Part shown: in pieces, positions 8,194 to 19,797 of the stretch
Position numbering within the stretch: the stretch's first letter is position 1
Layout: each line of letters opens with the position of its first letter
Source: Pseudomonas sp. 6D_7.1_Bac1
GTDB lineage: Bacteria > Pseudomonadota > Gammaproteobacteria > Pseudomonadales > Pseudomonadaceae
Assembly: GCF_025465945.1 (NCBI RefSeq)
Contig: NZ_JANLNW010000053.1
Span: 1 to 64,000, forward strand
Reading direction: 5' to 3'
Length of the DNA stretch: 64,000 bases
Translations under genes and position numbers: made by a program
Notes under the pieces: generated by a model
The model's database searches: none
Seen by the model: the letters and a program-made list of their open reading frames with translations, nothing else
Told to the model about the DNA's origin: nothing

Positions 8194-10128
8194 TCAGGCC
8201 CGGAACTGCCCCAGGCTCGCCTTCAGCTGCGCCGCCAGACTGTCCAGCACCTTGCCGCTAGCCGTTGTTTCCACCACGGCCTGGGCCGCACGCTCCGCCT
8301 GAGCATGAATCGTCTCGACGCGTCCACGCACCGCTTGCGCGCCTTTGGCCTGATGGGCCGCCGCCTGAGTCGCCAGGCCGATGGCCGCATGCACCTGCTC
8401 GACAGAAACCTGCACGGACTGCTGCAAACGCGCACTGTCGCGCAATACCAGCAAACCTTCGCTGGCTTGACGCCCCGCCTGCCCAATGGCCGCTACGGCC
8501 TCGCGAGCACCTTGCTGCAAAGCACCGATGTGCGCCTGAATGTCGCCGGTCGAGCTTTGCGTCTTGCTGGCCAACGCCCGTACTTCATCGGCCACTACCG
8601 CAAAACCACGCCCAGTCTCCCCGGCCCGCGCCGCTTCGATCGCCGCGTTCAGTGCCAGCAAATTGGTCTGCTCGGCGATCCCGTGAATCACCTCCAGCAC
8701 CACTTCAATCTGTTCGCTCTGTTGCGCCAGACGCTCGATAACTTTAGACCCGGTATCGACTTGCCCGGCCAATGCTTCGATCAGACTGCCGACCTGCGCC
8801 GAGGTACGAGTGTTTTCATCCGTCGCCTGACGAATATCCACCACCTGCTGCAACGCCGCCTGCATCGCATGGCTTTCGGCCTGCGCCTCGTCAGCCATTT
8901 GCGACAAGGCGCGCAAGCTCTCCGCCACCTCATCGCGCTGGGACTTCGCCGCCGCATCGGCGCCGGCATTGCGCTTGGACATCGCACCGATTTCCACACC
9001 GGTGCGCTGAGCCACATCACCCGCTTCGCGCACGATGGGCTGCAACTTATCCACAAAGCGATTGACCGCTGAAGCCATGTCGCCGATTTCATCCTTGCTG
9101 TTGATCTGCACGCGCTTGGTCAGATCGCCCTCACCCGCCGCCAGATCATCCATCGCCGCGATCAGCAGCTTCAGGCGATTGACCACCCGTCGCCCGAGCA
9201 CCACCGCCAACAGCAGCAAGACACCGCAGCCCACCAACGCCAGCGCCATACCGATCCGCCAGCGCAACGTCGCCGCGGCTTCCTGAACAGTACTGGTGGT
9301 ATTGGCTTTCATCTCGGTGGCCGTGGATTGCGCCGACTGCAAGCGCGAGCGCATGGCCGTGGCGCTATCCGCCGCAGCACCCTTGAGGCTGTCGCCGACC
9401 AGTTGATCACTGCTGGCGATCAGCGCCGAGAAGCGCTTGTCGAGGGCCGCCAGGTCAGTTTCCACCGACGCCGTGGAGACGCCCATCAGCACCTTGCCGA
9501 TTTCCACGCCATTGGGATTGATCGAGGCTTCGAGGTAGTAGACCGAAGGATCGTTCTTCGCCGCACTCAGCACTTTATCCAGCGCCCGCTCACCCTGGCC
9601 TTTTTCCACAAGGGCAGCGTTGATCGGATTTTCCCGGTTCAAGTAGCGGGTCAGGTGCTGGCCGGTGGCGTCGTCATACACCACGAACAGCACGTTCGGA
9701 TTGCGTTGGGCACGACGGGCGAATTCGGACAGGGTTGGAACGTCGCTGTCCCACATGGCACGGGGTGCGACCGAAGCCAGGAGTTGAGCCATGTCATTGG
9801 CGGAGTCCTTCAGGTCCTTTTCCAGGGTCGCACGCAATTGTGCCTGCTCGTCCTTCAGTCGCGAGGACAAGCCCGTGGTGAGGCGCTGACGGGTGTTGGT
9901 GGAAAGACTGTCAAGACTGGAGGTGACTTCACGCCCGGCCTGCTCAAGTTCGCCAGAAAGTTTCTGGCTATCGACACCTAGACGATTACCTAAATCTGCT
10001 TCCAATGCAGTCACGGTGCTCCGGGTCAGTGCGACAGCCACCAACACTTGCACCAACAGGGCGATACCAAGGGTAACGAACACGGGCCGCAACAAACGGC
10101 TTTGTAACAGTGAGAGAACGGCCGACAC
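8194..10128 (-). CDS. Methyl-accepting chemotaxis protein
   Basis: Transmembrane chemoreceptor that would signal through CheW and CheA to the flagellar motor. The 644-residue product has membrane segments at about 14-36 and 292-312, enclosing a periplasmic domain of about 255 residues. That domain includes [17 protein letters not shown] near 148, which looks like a Cache/PAS-type sensor strand. A HAMP domain follows (about 312-365), then the signalling hairpin with its tip at about 484-520 ([19 protein letters not shown]). No C-terminal CheB/CheR pentapeptide is present; it ends LGQFRA. The ligand cannot be read from the sequence. It stands alone, with a REP pair after it and purA upstream. 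Confidence 0.93.
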   Translation of the reverse strand: MSAVLSLLQSRLLRPVFVTLGIALLVQVLVAVALTRSTVTALEADLGNRLGVDSQKLSGELEQAGREVTSSLDSLSTNTRQRLTTGLSSRLKDEQAQLRATLEKDLKDSANDMAQLLASVAPRAMWDSDVPTLSEFARRAQRNPNVLFVVYDDATGQHLTRYLNRENPINAALVEKGQGERALDKVLSAAKNDPSVYYLEASINPNGVEIGKVLMGVSTASVETDLAALDKRFSALIASSDQLVGDSLKGAAADSATAMRSRLQSAQSTATEMKANTTSTVQEAAATLRWRIGMALALVGCGVLLLLAVVLGRRVVNRLKLLIAAMDDLAAGEGDLTKRVQINSKDEIGDMASAVNRFVDKLQPIVREAGDVAQRTGVEIGAMSKRNAGADAAAKSQRDEVAESLRALSQMADEAQAESHAMQAALQQVVDIRQATDENTRTSAQVGSLIEALAGQVDTGSKVIERLAQQSEQIEVVLEVIHGIAEQTNLLALNAAIEAARAGETGRGFAVVADEVRALASKTQSSTGDIQAHIGALQQGAREAVAAIGQAGRQASEGLLVLRDSARLQQSVQVSVEQVHAAIGLATQAAAHQAKGAQAVRGRVETIHAQAERAAQAVVETTASGKVLDSLAAQLKASLGQFRA

Positions 10129-10221
10129 AGGAAATCCCTCTACTTGGACGCCATTAAATTGATGGCAACCTGGAAGCCGTATTCACAGCAAAGGTCATGC
10201 CGCCCGACAGGCATAAACGAC

Positions 10222-10245
10222 AAAGGGCCCGATTAAGGGCCCTTT
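10222..10245 (-). terminator. Terminator-like hairpin after purA
   Basis: AAAGGGCCC-GATTAA-GGGCCCTTT, a nine-base-pair stem 22 bases past the purA stop. On the minus strand it is followed by GTCGTTTATG, so the T run is weak. Confidence 0.65.
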
Positions 10246-10266
10246 GTGTTTTACATCAACGACTTA

Positions 10267-11613
<1,347 letters not shown>

Positions 11614-12801
11614 TCAAGAAGCCAGCGGCAATACTTGCCAAAGCCCGTTCTGCTGAATCAATTGCCGGTCGCAGTCCGCATCACGGGCGGCGGCCAATGG
11701 CTGCCCAGGCAATGCCTGAACGACACGCTGACCCTCACTGCGCAACTGGCAAACCTGCTGCCAGAGTGCTGCATCCGTACTGTCAGGCATCCAGATACCG
11801 CCAGACGGTAGCTCGATGTCAGCACGCCCCAGGGTCACCAGGGTTTTCAAATCGGTAGAGAAGCCGGTTGCCGGACGGGCGCGACCGAAATCGGCGCCGA
11901 TGTCGTCATAACGACCGCCCTGAGCGATGGACTGGCCAACACCCGGTACGAACACCGCGAACACCACACCGGTGTGGTAGTGGTAACCGCGCAACTCGCC
12001 CAGATCGAAGTACAGCGCAAGATCCGGGAAACGCACGGACAAACGCTCGGCAATCGCCAGCAAGTCGTCCAGCGCCGCCAAAACAGGCGCCGGCGCATTG
12101 GCCAGACGTTCGCGAGCGGCAGCCAACACTTCACGGCCGCCACACAGATCAACCAGCGCCCGCAGCATGCCCGACAAATCGGCAGGCAGGCCTTCGGTCA
12201 AGGTAATGACCTCATCGATGGCCTTGCGCTGCAGGGCATCGAACAACTGTTGTTCGACTTCACCGGACAAACCGGCGGCACGCGCCAGGCCACGGTAGAT
12301 GCCGACATGACCGAGGTCCATGTGTACATCCGGCACGTCGGCCAGTTGCAGCATGGCCAGCATCAGGCTGATGACTTCCACGTCGCTGCTCGGGCTGGCA
12401 TCGCCGTACAACTCGGCACCCAGTTGAATCGGGCTGCGCGAGGACGACAAGGCGCGTGGCTGCGCATGCAGCACGCTACCGGCGTAGCACAGACGGCTCG
12501 GGCCTTCACGACGCAGGGTGTGCGCATCGATGCGCGCCACTTGCGGCGTAATGTCGGCACGGAAACCCATCTGCCGGCCCGTCTGCGGGTCGATGACCTT
12601 GAAGGTCCGCAGATCGAGATCCTGGCCCGCGCCAGTCAGCAGGGATTCCAGGTACTCGATATGCGGGGTCACGACGAACTCGTAACCCCAGCTCTGGAAC
12701 AGATCCAACACCTGACGACGCGCGACTTCAATGCGCGCCGCCTCTGGTGGCAGTACTTCTTCGATGCCATCTGGCAGCAGCCAGCGGTCTACCGTTGCCA
12801 T
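11614..12801 (-). CDS. hisZ: ATP phosphoribosyltransferase regulatory subunit HisZ
   Basis: A histidyl-tRNA synthetase paralogue that assembles with short-form HisG to make the allosteric first enzyme of histidine biosynthesis. The 395-residue product has class II synthetase-like motifs at the N-terminus ([20 protein letters not shown], then [15 protein letters not shown]) but is shorter than true HisRS and lacks its anticodon-binding domain. The position beside purA supports HisZ. The start is ATG 12801. It is probably transcribed with purA downstream; the terminator at 13009-13032 isolates it from hflC. Confidence 0.93.
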   Translation of the reverse strand: MATVDRWLLPDGIEEVLPPEAARIEVARRQVLDLFQSWGYEFVVTPHIEYLESLLTGAGQDLDLRTFKVIDPQTGRQMGFRADITPQVARIDAHTLRREGPSRLCYAGSVLHAQPRALSSSRSPIQLGAELYGDASPSSDVEVISLMLAMLQLADVPDVHMDLGHVGIYRGLARAAGLSGEVEQQLFDALQRKAIDEVITLTEGLPADLSGMLRALVDLCGGREVLAAARERLANAPAPVLAALDDLLAIAERLSVRFPDLALYFDLGELRGYHYHTGVVFAVFVPGVGQSIAQGGRYDDIGADFGRARPATGFSTDLKTLVTLGRADIELPSGGIWMPDSTDAALWQQVCQLRSEGQRVVQALPGQPLAAARDADCDRQLIQQNGLWQVLPLAS

Positions 12802-13118
12802 TACGCCATTCCCCTATGATCCGGGCGGCCAGCCCTCAGGCTGTCCTTGAGTGAAGCAGAAAGTGTCTGACCCATACGCATAAGTCGCGCCCATGAACGA
12901 CGCGGCGATCGGCCTGAAATCGGCCTCGCCAACCACTTTCCTCGAAAAACCTGTCGAGTCGTTCAACTCGATGTTGCTATAAAAAACCGCAATCAAACGT
13001 GCAGACGCAAAAAAGCCGGGAATTTCCCGGCTGCCGCATCATACACACGTTTTCCCAAAGGATCACCCCGCGAGAGGCTTTAGCCGCCCGGCGGGGTTCC
13101 TTCAGGATCAGTGTTGAC
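12802..13118. other. Intergenic gap between hflC and hisZ
   Basis: 317 bases without a convincing gene. It holds the hflC terminator (13009-13032) and a weaker hairpin, CCCCGC pairing with GCGGGG, at 13066-13096. From memory P. aeruginosa has a small DUF2065 membrane-protein gene in this gap; no such open frame is visible here. The hisZ promoter should lie in the left part. Confidence 0.6.
13009..13032 (-). terminator. Terminator of the hfq-hflXKC operon
   Basis: On the minus strand AGCCGGGAAATTCCCGGCT is followed by TTTTTTGCG. This strong intrinsic terminator lies 86 bases past the hflC stop. Confidence 0.9.
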
Positions 13119-13988
13119 TCAAGGCTTGGCTTTTTCCAGGTAACGGAAGAAGTCGCTGCTTGGGTCCAGAACCATGACGTCGGATTTGTTCGCGAAGCTT
13201 TCACGGTAGGCGCGCAGGCTACGGTAGAACCCGTAGAACTCCTGATCCTGACCGTAGGCCTTGGAGTAGATCGATGCGGCCGTGGCATCACCATCACCGC
13301 GAACCTCTTCAGATTCACGATAGGCTTCGGCCAATAGGACGCGGCGCTGACGATCGGCGTCGGCACGGATGCCTTCTGCCAGCTCGTTACCCTTGGCACG
13401 GTGCTCGCGCGCTTCACGCTCACGCTCGGTGCTCATGCGTTCGAACACGCTGCGGTTCACTTCCTTCGGCAGATCGATGGCCTTGACCCGAACATCGACC
13501 ACTTCGATGCCCAGCTCTTTTTCCGCCATCTTGTTCAGCGAAGCAGTGATATCCGCCATCAGCGCGTCACGCTCACCGGAAACCACCTCATGCAGGGTGC
13601 GCTTACCAAACTGGTCACGCAGACCCGATTCCAGACGACGCGAGAGGCGTTCATCAGCAATCTGCTTGAGGCCGGAGGTCGCGGTGTAGAAGCGCTCGGC
13701 ATCCTTGACGCGCCACTTGGCGAAGGCATCGACCATGACGGCTTTCTTTTCCAGCGTCAGGAAACGCTGTGTCGGTGCATCAAGCGTCATCAGGCGTGCG
13801 TCGAATTTACGCACCTGGTTAACGTAAGGCACTTTCACATGCAGGCCCGGCTGAACATCAGCCTGAACCACGCGACCGAACTGCAGCAACACCGCGCGCT
13901 CGGTCTGAGCCACGATGTAGAAGCAGTTCCAGGCAGCGATCGCCACGACGACGCCGACAATAAGGGCGATCAGCGATTTATTGCTCAT
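13119..13988 (-). CDS. hflC: Protease modulator HflC
   Basis: SPFH/band-7 inner-membrane protein that assembles with HflK into the large complex surrounding FtsH and limits its degradation of membrane proteins. The 289-residue product has one N-terminal membrane segment (ALIVGVVVAIAAWNCFYIV, about residues 8-26), then the band-7 domain starting AQTERAVLLQFG, and a helical region rich in Glu, Arg and Ala (about 185-230). The ATG shares one base with the hflK stop. It is the last gene before the terminator at 13009-13032. Confidence 0.96.
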   Translation of the reverse strand: MSNKSLIALIVGVVVAIAAWNCFYIVAQTERAVLLQFGRVVQADVQPGLHVKVPYVNQVRKFDARLMTLDAPTQRFLTLEKKAVMVDAFAKWRVKDAERFYTATSGLKQIADERLSRRLESGLRDQFGKRTLHEVVSGERDALMADITASLNKMAEKELGIEVVDVRVKAIDLPKEVNRSVFERMSTEREREAREHRAKGNELAEGIRADADRQRRVLLAEAYRESEEVRGDGDATAASIYSKAYGQDQEFYGFYRSLRAYRESFANKSDVMVLDPSSDFFRYLEKAKP

Positions 13989-15154
13989 CAGCGACTCTCC
14001 CTGGTACGTGCCGGCTGCTGCAGATCAACTGCCGCACGCGCATGCCCGTCATTGCTGGCAGCAGGCGCGCTGGTTACAGGCGCTGCACCACTACGACCAC
14101 TGTCGATCATCTTGTCCAGCGGCAAGTACAGCAGATTGTTCTGGCCATTCTTGTTGCCGGTCACGAGAACCTTGCTGGTATTGCTGAAGACTTCCTGCAT
14201 CGTGTCCAGGTACAGACGCTGACGAGTGACTTCCGGCGCCTTGCGATACTCGGCGACCAGTTTGGTAAAGCGATCTGCCTCACCCTTGGCGCGCGAGACC
14301 GTTTCGTCGCGGTAACCGTTGGCATCTTCAATGATGCGCTGGGCCTGACCACGGGCTTCCGGCACGACGCCGTTGGCGTAGGTTTCAGCCTGGTTGCGCG
14401 AACGCTGCTCATCTTCACGAGCGCGGATCACATCATCGAAGGCTTCCTGGACTTCACGCGGTGCCGCTGCGCTCTGAACGTTGACCTGAGTGACGGTGAT
14501 ACCGGTGCGATAGGTATCGAGGAAGCGTTGCAGACGCTCCTTGATTTCGCTGGCCATCAATTCACGACCTTCAGTCAGCACCTGGTCCATGGCGGTGGAA
14601 CCCACCACATGGCGCACGGCACTGTCGGTTGCGTGCTGCAGGCTGATTTCCGGCTGATCGACGTTCAGCACGAAGTCTTGCAGGTTGCTGATCTTGTACT
14701 GCACGGTCAGCGGCACTTCGACGATATTTTCGTCTTCAGTGAGCATTTGACCCTGCTTGGTATAGGCACGCTCACGCGTGACGTTTTCCAGGTACTTGCG
14801 ATCGATCGGCGGGAAGTAGATGTTCAGGCCCGGGCCGACGGTTTCATAGTACTTGCCGAAGCGCAGCACCACGGCTTGCTCCTGCTCGTCGACCACGTAA
14901 ACCGCGCTGTACAGCCAGACAGCCGCCAGCACGACAAGGCCGATGCCGAGCAGGCCGTAACCGCCGCCCTTGCCCGAACCACCGCCATCGTCACCCCGTT
15001 TCTTACCACCACCGAACAACCCATTCAGGCTTTCCTGCAGCTTTCGGAAGGCCTCGTCGAGATCCGGTGGTCCCTTGCGGTCGCCATTATTGCGGCGTTT
15101 ACCACCCCAAGGATCCTGATTATTCGAGTTGCCACCCGGCTCATTCCAAGCCAT
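13988..15154 (-). CDS. hflK: FtsH protease activity modulator HflK
   Basis: Partner of HflC in the FtsH-regulating membrane complex. The 388-residue product starts MAWNEPGGNSNNQDPWGG. It has a Gly/Asn/Lys-rich cytoplasmic N-terminus, one membrane segment at about residues 56-75 (LLGIGLVVLAAVWLYSAVYV) and an SPFH domain (VVDEQEQAVVLRFG onward). The C-terminus is variable and low in complexity. I place the start at ATG 15154; the open frame extends 26 codons further but that part is not HflK-like. It follows hflX by 96 bases and is translationally coupled to hflC. Confidence 0.96.
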   Translation of the reverse strand: MAWNEPGGNSNNQDPWGGKRRNNGDRKGPPDLDEAFRKLQESLNGLFGGGKKRGDDGGGSGKGGGYGLLGIGLVVLAAVWLYSAVYVVDEQEQAVVLRFGKYYETVGPGLNIYFPPIDRKYLENVTRERAYTKQGQMLTEDENIVEVPLTVQYKISNLQDFVLNVDQPEISLQHATDSAVRHVVGSTAMDQVLTEGRELMASEIKERLQRFLDTYRTGITVTQVNVQSAAAPREVQEAFDDVIRAREDEQRSRNQAETYANGVVPEARGQAQRIIEDANGYRDETVSRAKGEADRFTKLVAEYRKAPEVTRQRLYLDTMQEVFSNTSKVLVTGNKNGQNNLLYLPLDKMIDSGRSGAAPVTSAPAASNDGHARAAVDLQQPARTRESR

Positions 15155-15250
15155 AGCGCTCTCCATCTGATAAAGCAAAGACGCACCCACGGCGCGCCGA
15201 CCAATGCTACAGAATGCCTGCCACAGCGGCACAACCGCTTTTTCAGGCTT

Positions 15251-16552
15251 TTATTGCAAAGTGTGTTGCTCGATGAATTCCAGCGGCTGCAATCCTTCGC
15301 GGCTCACCAGTCGATTAAGTTCGACTCGCGGCAAACGAACGGCCAGCAAACAGATGCCTTCTTCGTCGTGTTCTTCTTTCTGTACGGCACCGAGCGCGAA
15401 AAACTGTGCGCGCAGTCGAGCAAAACGCTGTGGCAGACGCAAGGTGCCGACGAACAAATCATCGCCGAGCAACTCTGCGATTGCCTGTTTGAGCAAGTCC
15501 AGACCCAGACCGTCACGCGCCGACAACCAGACCCGCTGCGGTTTGCCATCGGCATCACGCTGGATCTGCGGCTCTACGCCCTCGAGCAAATCGAGTTTGT
15601 TATAGACCTCCAGGATCGGCAAGTCTTGTGCACCGATCTCGCCCAACACCACCATAACCTGTTCGATCTGGGCCATACGCTCAGGCTCATGGGCGTCGAT
15701 CACATGCAGCAGCAGGTCAGAGTTGCTCGACTCTTCGAGCGTAGACCGAAATGCCTCGACCAGTTTGTGCGGCAAGTGACGAATGAAACCCACGGTGTCG
15801 GCCAGCACGATCGGACCGAGGTCGTCGAGCTCGAGCCGGCGCAAGGTCGGATCAAGGGTGGCGAACAACTGGTCTGCCACAAACACGTCGGAATCGGTGA
15901 CTGAGTTGAACAGCGTCGATTTGCCGGCGTTGGTATAGCCCACCAGTGAAACCGAAGGGATATCCGCACGTTTACGGCCGCGACGAGCTTGATCACGCTG
16001 ACTGCGGACCTTCTCCAGGCGCCCCTTGATCTGCCGCAGGCGAACCCGCAGAAGACGCCGGTCGGTTTCCAGCTGGGTTTCACCCGGGCCGCGCAGACCG
16101 ATACCGCCTTTCTGCCGCTCAAGGTGAGTCCAGCCGCGAACCAGCCGCGTACTCATGTATTCAAGCTGGGCCAGTTCGACCTGGAGCTTGCCTTCATGGG
16201 TGCGGGCGCGTTGGGCGAAGATGTCGAGAATCAGGCCCGTGCGGTCAATCACGCGACACTCGAAGACACGTTCGAGGTTACGCTCCTGACTGGGCGTGAG
16301 GGTGTGATTGAAAATCACCAGATCGACCTTCTCGGCTTTGACCTGGTCGCGCAATTCCTCGACCTTGCCGCTGCCAATCAGGTATTTGGCGGATGGCCGA
16401 TGACGCGGCACGTTAATAAACGCAACGGTCTCGGCGCCAGCCGAAATTGCCAACTCCTGAAACTCCTGCGGATCTTCGCGCGCCTCAGGGTCCTGACCAT
16501 CCAAGTGAACGAGAATGGTTCGCTCACCACCACCGTGGCGCTCAAAGAACAA
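15251..16552 (-). CDS. hflX: Ribosome-associated GTPase HflX
   Basis: GTPase of the TRAFAC/Obg-HflX group that binds the 50S subunit and splits stalled ribosomes, notably under heat stress. The 433-residue product has an N-terminal HflX domain with a long basic helix (LRQIKGRLEKVRSQRDQ), then the G domain with G1 GYTNAGKSTLFN near residue 205, G3 DTVGFIRHLP near 250 and G4 NKLDLL near 320. The start is TTG (16552), supported by AGGAG six bases upstream and by the usual MFFERHGGGER start. It follows hfq by 12 bases. Confidence 0.95.
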   Translation of the reverse strand: MFFERHGGGERTILVHLDGQDPEAREDPQEFQELAISAGAETVAFINVPRHRPSAKYLIGSGKVEELRDQVKAEKVDLVIFNHTLTPSQERNLERVFECRVIDRTGLILDIFAQRARTHEGKLQVELAQLEYMSTRLVRGWTHLERQKGGIGLRGPGETQLETDRRLLRVRLRQIKGRLEKVRSQRDQARRGRKRADIPSVSLVGYTNAGKSTLFNSVTDSDVFVADQLFATLDPTLRRLELDDLGPIVLADTVGFIRHLPHKLVEAFRSTLEESSNSDLLLHVIDAHEPERMAQIEQVMVVLGEIGAQDLPILEVYNKLDLLEGVEPQIQRDADGKPQRVWLSARDGLGLDLLKQAIAELLGDDLFVGTLRLPQRFARLRAQFFALGAVQKEEHDEEGICLLAVRLPRVELNRLVSREGLQPLEFIEQHTLQ

Positions 16553-16564
16553 AGGAGACTCCTA

Positions 16565-16825
16565 TCAGGCGTTACCTGGCTCAGCGTCACCTTGTTCGGA
16601 TTCGGTTGCGCTAGGCAGACGAATTGGACGAACCGGCACCACTGTAGAGATAGCGTGTTTGTAAACCATCTGGCTGACGGTGTTTTTCAGCAGGATAACG
16701 AACTGGTCGAACGACTCGATCGTGCCTTGCAGTTTGATACCATTGACCAGATAGATGGAAACCCCAACTTTCTCTTTACGTAATGTATTCAAGTAAGGGT
16801 CTTGTAGCGAATGCCCTTTTGACAT
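16565..16825 (-). CDS. hfq: RNA chaperone Hfq
   Basis: Hexameric Sm-like protein that pairs small RNAs with mRNAs and, in pseudomonads, acts with Crc in catabolite repression. The 86-residue product starts [13 protein letters not shown]. The proximal-face residues Gln8 and Lys56-His57 (YKHAIST), the distal-face Tyr25 and Lys31 ([11 protein letters not shown]) and both Sm motifs are intact. The C-terminal tail is short, as usual in Pseudomonas. ATG 16825 is preferred to one three codons upstream. It lies between miaA and hflX in the conserved superoperon. Confidence 0.97.
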   Translation of the reverse strand: MSKGHSLQDPYLNTLRKEKVGVSIYLVNGIKLQGTIESFDQFVILLKNTVSQMVYKHAISTVVPVRPIRLPSATESEQGDAEPGNA

Positions 16826-16918
16826 GTGCCGCACTCCTTTAAGGATTCAATAATAAAAATAGGTAAACAAATGGCTTAGGCCGTCACACCCCCAAGGATA
16901 GACGGCAATTGCAAGGAC

Positions 16919-17890
16919 TCAGCTCAATATGGAGACCGTTCCCAGGTATTTCAAGGCGCGTGGCAGATTGTCGCAATCGAGGCTGTCCAGCCAGTGTAAA
17001 TCAGCCCAACTGCGCAGCCAGGTGAACTGGCGCTTCGCCAATTGGCGCGTGGCAATGATCCCACGCTCCTGCATCTCGGCTGACGTCAGCTTGCCATCCA
17101 GGTAATCCCAGACTTGTCGGTAGCCTACAGCGCGTATAGACGGTAACCCGGCATGCAGGTCACTTCTATTACGCAGGGCTACGACCTCGTCAATGAATCC
17201 CTGTTCCAACATTTGTGTGAATCTTTGTTTAATACGCTCATGCAATACCTGACGGTTCGCCGGAGCGATAGCCAAGTTCGCGACAGTATAGGGCAATTGT
17301 CGACGACCCGAAGCGCCTGCTTCAGTACTTTGCGCAGATTGTATCTCGCGCAGGGTCGTCATGCTCTGACCACTGACCCGATAAACTTCCAGCGCCCGAC
17401 TGAGTCGCTGCGGGTCGTTGGGGTGAATTCGCGCCGCCGACACCGGATCAATCACCGCCAACTGATCGTGCAGGGCTTGCCAGCCAAGGCGTGCAGCCTC
17501 CTCCTCGATTTCAGCGCGAATCTGCGGATCAGCCGCCGGCATATCTGCCAGACCTTCGAGCAAAGCCTTGTAATAGAGCATGGTGCCGCCGACCAGCAGC
17601 GGAATTTTGCCGCGTGAGGTGATGTCGGCCATGGCCTCCAGGGCATCCCGGCGAAAGTCCGCCGCCGAATAGGCCTCGGCCGGATCGAGAATGTCGATCA
17701 AGCGATGAGGAAACTCGGCCAACAGCTCTTTCGAAGGCTTGGCGGTGCCAATGTCCATGCCGCGATACACCAGCGCCGAGTCGACGCTGATCAGCTCGCA
17801 GGGCAGGACCTTGGTCAGCTCGATGGCCAGATCGGTCTTGCCCGCAGCGGTCGGGCCCATCAGGAATATCGCTGGAGGGAACTGGCTCAT
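16919..17890 (-). CDS. miaA: tRNA dimethylallyltransferase MiaA
   Basis: Adds the isopentenyl group to A37 of tRNAs that read codons beginning with U. The 323-residue product starts [19 protein letters not shown] with the P-loop, followed by [17 protein letters not shown] (substrate recognition) and the C-terminal motif [25 protein letters not shown] and [13 protein letters not shown]. The start codon shares one base with the mutL stop (TGATG), which fixes the start. An upstream extension exists in frame but belongs to the mutL coding region. Confidence 0.97.
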   Translation of the reverse strand: MSQFPPAIFLMGPTAAGKTDLAIELTKVLPCELISVDSALVYRGMDIGTAKPSKELLAEFPHRLIDILDPAEAYSAADFRRDALEAMADITSRGKIPLLVGGTMLYYKALLEGLADMPAADPQIRAEIEEEAARLGWQALHDQLAVIDPVSAARIHPNDPQRLSRALEVYRVSGQSMTTLREIQSAQSTEAGASGRRQLPYTVANLAIAPANRQVLHERIKQRFTQMLEQGFIDEVVALRNRSDLHAGLPSIRAVGYRQVWDYLDGKLTSAEMQERGIIATRQLAKRQFTWLRSWADLHWLDSLDCDNLPRALKYLGTVSILS

Positions 17891-19797
17891 CAACGACCGC
17901 GCAAGAACAGTTTGTCCAGATCGTCCAGGCCCAATTGGGTCCAGGTCGGCCGGCCATGGTTGCATTGACCGCTGCGTTCGGTGTTTTCCATGTCCCGCAA
18001 CAGGCCGTTCATTTCCGGCAGGGCCAGGCGCCGGTTGGCGCGGATCGCGCCGTGGCAAGCCATGGTACCGAGTAGTTCGTTCAGGTGTGCCTGAATCCGG
18101 TCACTGGTGCCATATTCCATCAGGTCCGCCAAGACATCATGAACCAGACGATTGGCCTCGGCCTGTTTGAGCAACGCCGGGATCTGCCGGATCGCCAAGG
18201 TTTCCGGGCCCAGACGCTGAAGTTCGAAGCCCAGGCGCTGGAACCAGCTGACGTGCTCTTCGGCACAATCGGCTTCACGCTGACTGACGGCGATTGACTC
18301 CGGCACCAGCAACGGCTGGCCGCTCAGGCCTTCACTGGCCATCGCGACTTTCAGGCGCTCGTACATGATCCGCTCATGGGCGGCGTGCATGTCCACCAGT
18401 ACCAGCCCCTGGGCGTTTTCCGAAAGAATGTAGATGCCCTTGAGTTGTGCCAGTGCATACCCCAGCGGCGGGATATCACCCTGGCCGTCCGGCAGCGCCG
18501 TAGCGTTCGCTTCAGGCAATGGCGCAAAAAACTCACGGTAGGCCGCCTGGGCTTCGGCGACCGGCACTGCCGACTGTGGACGCGGCGTGTACTGGTATTG
18601 ATAACCGGCGCCAGCGCCCGAACCCGGCGCATTGAACGTCGGTTGTGCCTGCGGCTGCTCCAGTAACGCATTGGCCGCCAGACGCATTTCACCTTGCGGG
18701 CCGAACTCGCCGGCTTCGATGCCGGTCGGCCTGACCATGGCCGTCGCGACAGGCGCGGCCAGATGATCTTCCGGTCGCACATCGCCCAGAGCACGGTGCA
18801 AGGTGCCATAGAGGAAGTCATGGACCATGCGCCCGTCACGAAAGCGCACTTCGTGCTTGGTCGGATGCACGTTGACGTCGACACCCGCCGGATCGACTTC
18901 GAAAAACAGCACGAACGTCGGGTGCCGACCGTTGAACAGCACGTCGCGATAGGCCTGGCGCACCGCGTGGGCCACCAGCTTGTCGCGCACGACACGGCCA
19001 TTCACAAAGAAATACTGCAAGTCCGCCTGGCTGCGGTTAAAGGTCGGCAACCCGACCCAACCCCACAAATGAAGGCCATTGCGCTCGATCTCGATCGGCA
19101 GCGCCTGCTCCAGGAAGCCTGCGCCGCAGATCGCCGCCACACGCCGGGCGCGCGCCGCGTCGTCATGGGCCTCGTGCAGGCTGAGGATGGTCTTGCCGTT
19201 ATGGCGCAGATGGAACGCCACGTCGAAACGCGCCAGCGCCAGACGCTTGATCACTTCTTGCAGGTGATCGAATTCGGTTTTTTCGGTCTTGAGGAATTTG
19301 CGCCGCGCCGGGGTGTTGAAGAACAGGTCGCGAACTTCAACCGAGGTACCCACCGGATGGGCCGCTGGCTGAACGCGAGGCGCCATGTCCCGGCCTTCGG
19401 TCTCGACCTGCCAGGCCTGATCGGCATCCCGGGTGCGAGACGTCAGGGTCAGACGCGCCACGGAGCTTATCGAAGCAAGTGCTTCACCGCGAAACCCGAG
19501 GCTCATGACCTGTTCGAGATCTTCGAGATTGCGAATCTTGCTGGTGGCATGTCGCGCCAGTGCCAGCGGCAAGTCGTCGGAGGAGATCCCGCTGCCGTCG
19601 TCGCGTACCCGCAGCAACTTGACGCCGCCCTGCTCGACATCGACGTCGATACGTCTGGCGCCGGAGTCGAGGCTGTTTTCCAGCAGCTCCTTGATCACCG
19701 AGGCCGGGCGCTCCACCACCTCACCGGCGGCAATCTGGTTCGCCAGTCGCGGGCTGAGCAGCTCGATGCGCGCTGCGTTGTTCACGGCCTCGTTCAT
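17890..19797 (-). CDS. mutL: DNA mismatch repair protein MutL
   Basis: Links MutS mismatch recognition to strand incision. The 635-residue product has the GHKL ATPase domain ([18 protein letters not shown], then DDGSGI, and [11 protein letters not shown] near residue 95). A linker follows at about 345-440, then the C-terminal dimerisation and nuclease domain. That domain carries [13 protein letters not shown], a version of the DQHA(X2)E(X4)E endonuclease motif with Met at the second position, and CNHGRP near the end. Pseudomonads lack MutH, so MutL is expected to be the nicking enzyme. The start overlaps the amidase stop by four bases. Confidence 0.97.
   Translation of the reverse strand: MNEAVNNAARIELLSPRLANQIAAGEVVERPASVIKELLENSLDSGARRIDVDVEQGGVKLLRVRDDGSGISSDDLPLALARHATSKIRNLEDLEQVMSLGFRGEALASISSVARLTLTSRTRDADQAWQVETEGRDMAPRVQPAAHPVGTSVEVRDLFFNTPARRKFLKTEKTEFDHLQEVIKRLALARFDVAFHLRHNGKTILSLHEAHDDAARARRVAAICGAGFLEQALPIEIERNGLHLWGWVGLPTFNRSQADLQYFFVNGRVVRDKLVAHAVRQAYRDVLFNGRHPTFVLFFEVDPAGVDVNVHPTKHEVRFRDGRMVHDFLYGTLHRALGDVRPEDHLAAPVATAMVRPTGIEAGEFGPQGEMRLAANALLEQPQAQPTFNAPGSGAGAGYQYQYTPRPQSAVPVAEAQAAYREFFAPLPEANATALPDGQGDIPPLGYALAQLKGIYILSENAQGLVLVDMHAAHERIMYERLKVAMASEGLSGQPLLVPESIAVSQREADCAEEHVSWFQRLGFELQRLGPETLAIRQIPALLKQAEANRLVHDVLADLMEYGTSDRIQAHLNELLGTMACHGAIRANRRLALPEMNGLLRDMENTERSGQCNHGRPTWTQLGLDDLDKLFLRGR

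Noticed and set aside
12814..12996. Sixty-codon frame between hisZ and hflC
   Set aside because: It could have been the small DUF2065 gene expected here from P. aeruginosa, but the translation has no hydrophobic segments and no ribosome-binding site, and it runs up to the hflC terminator.
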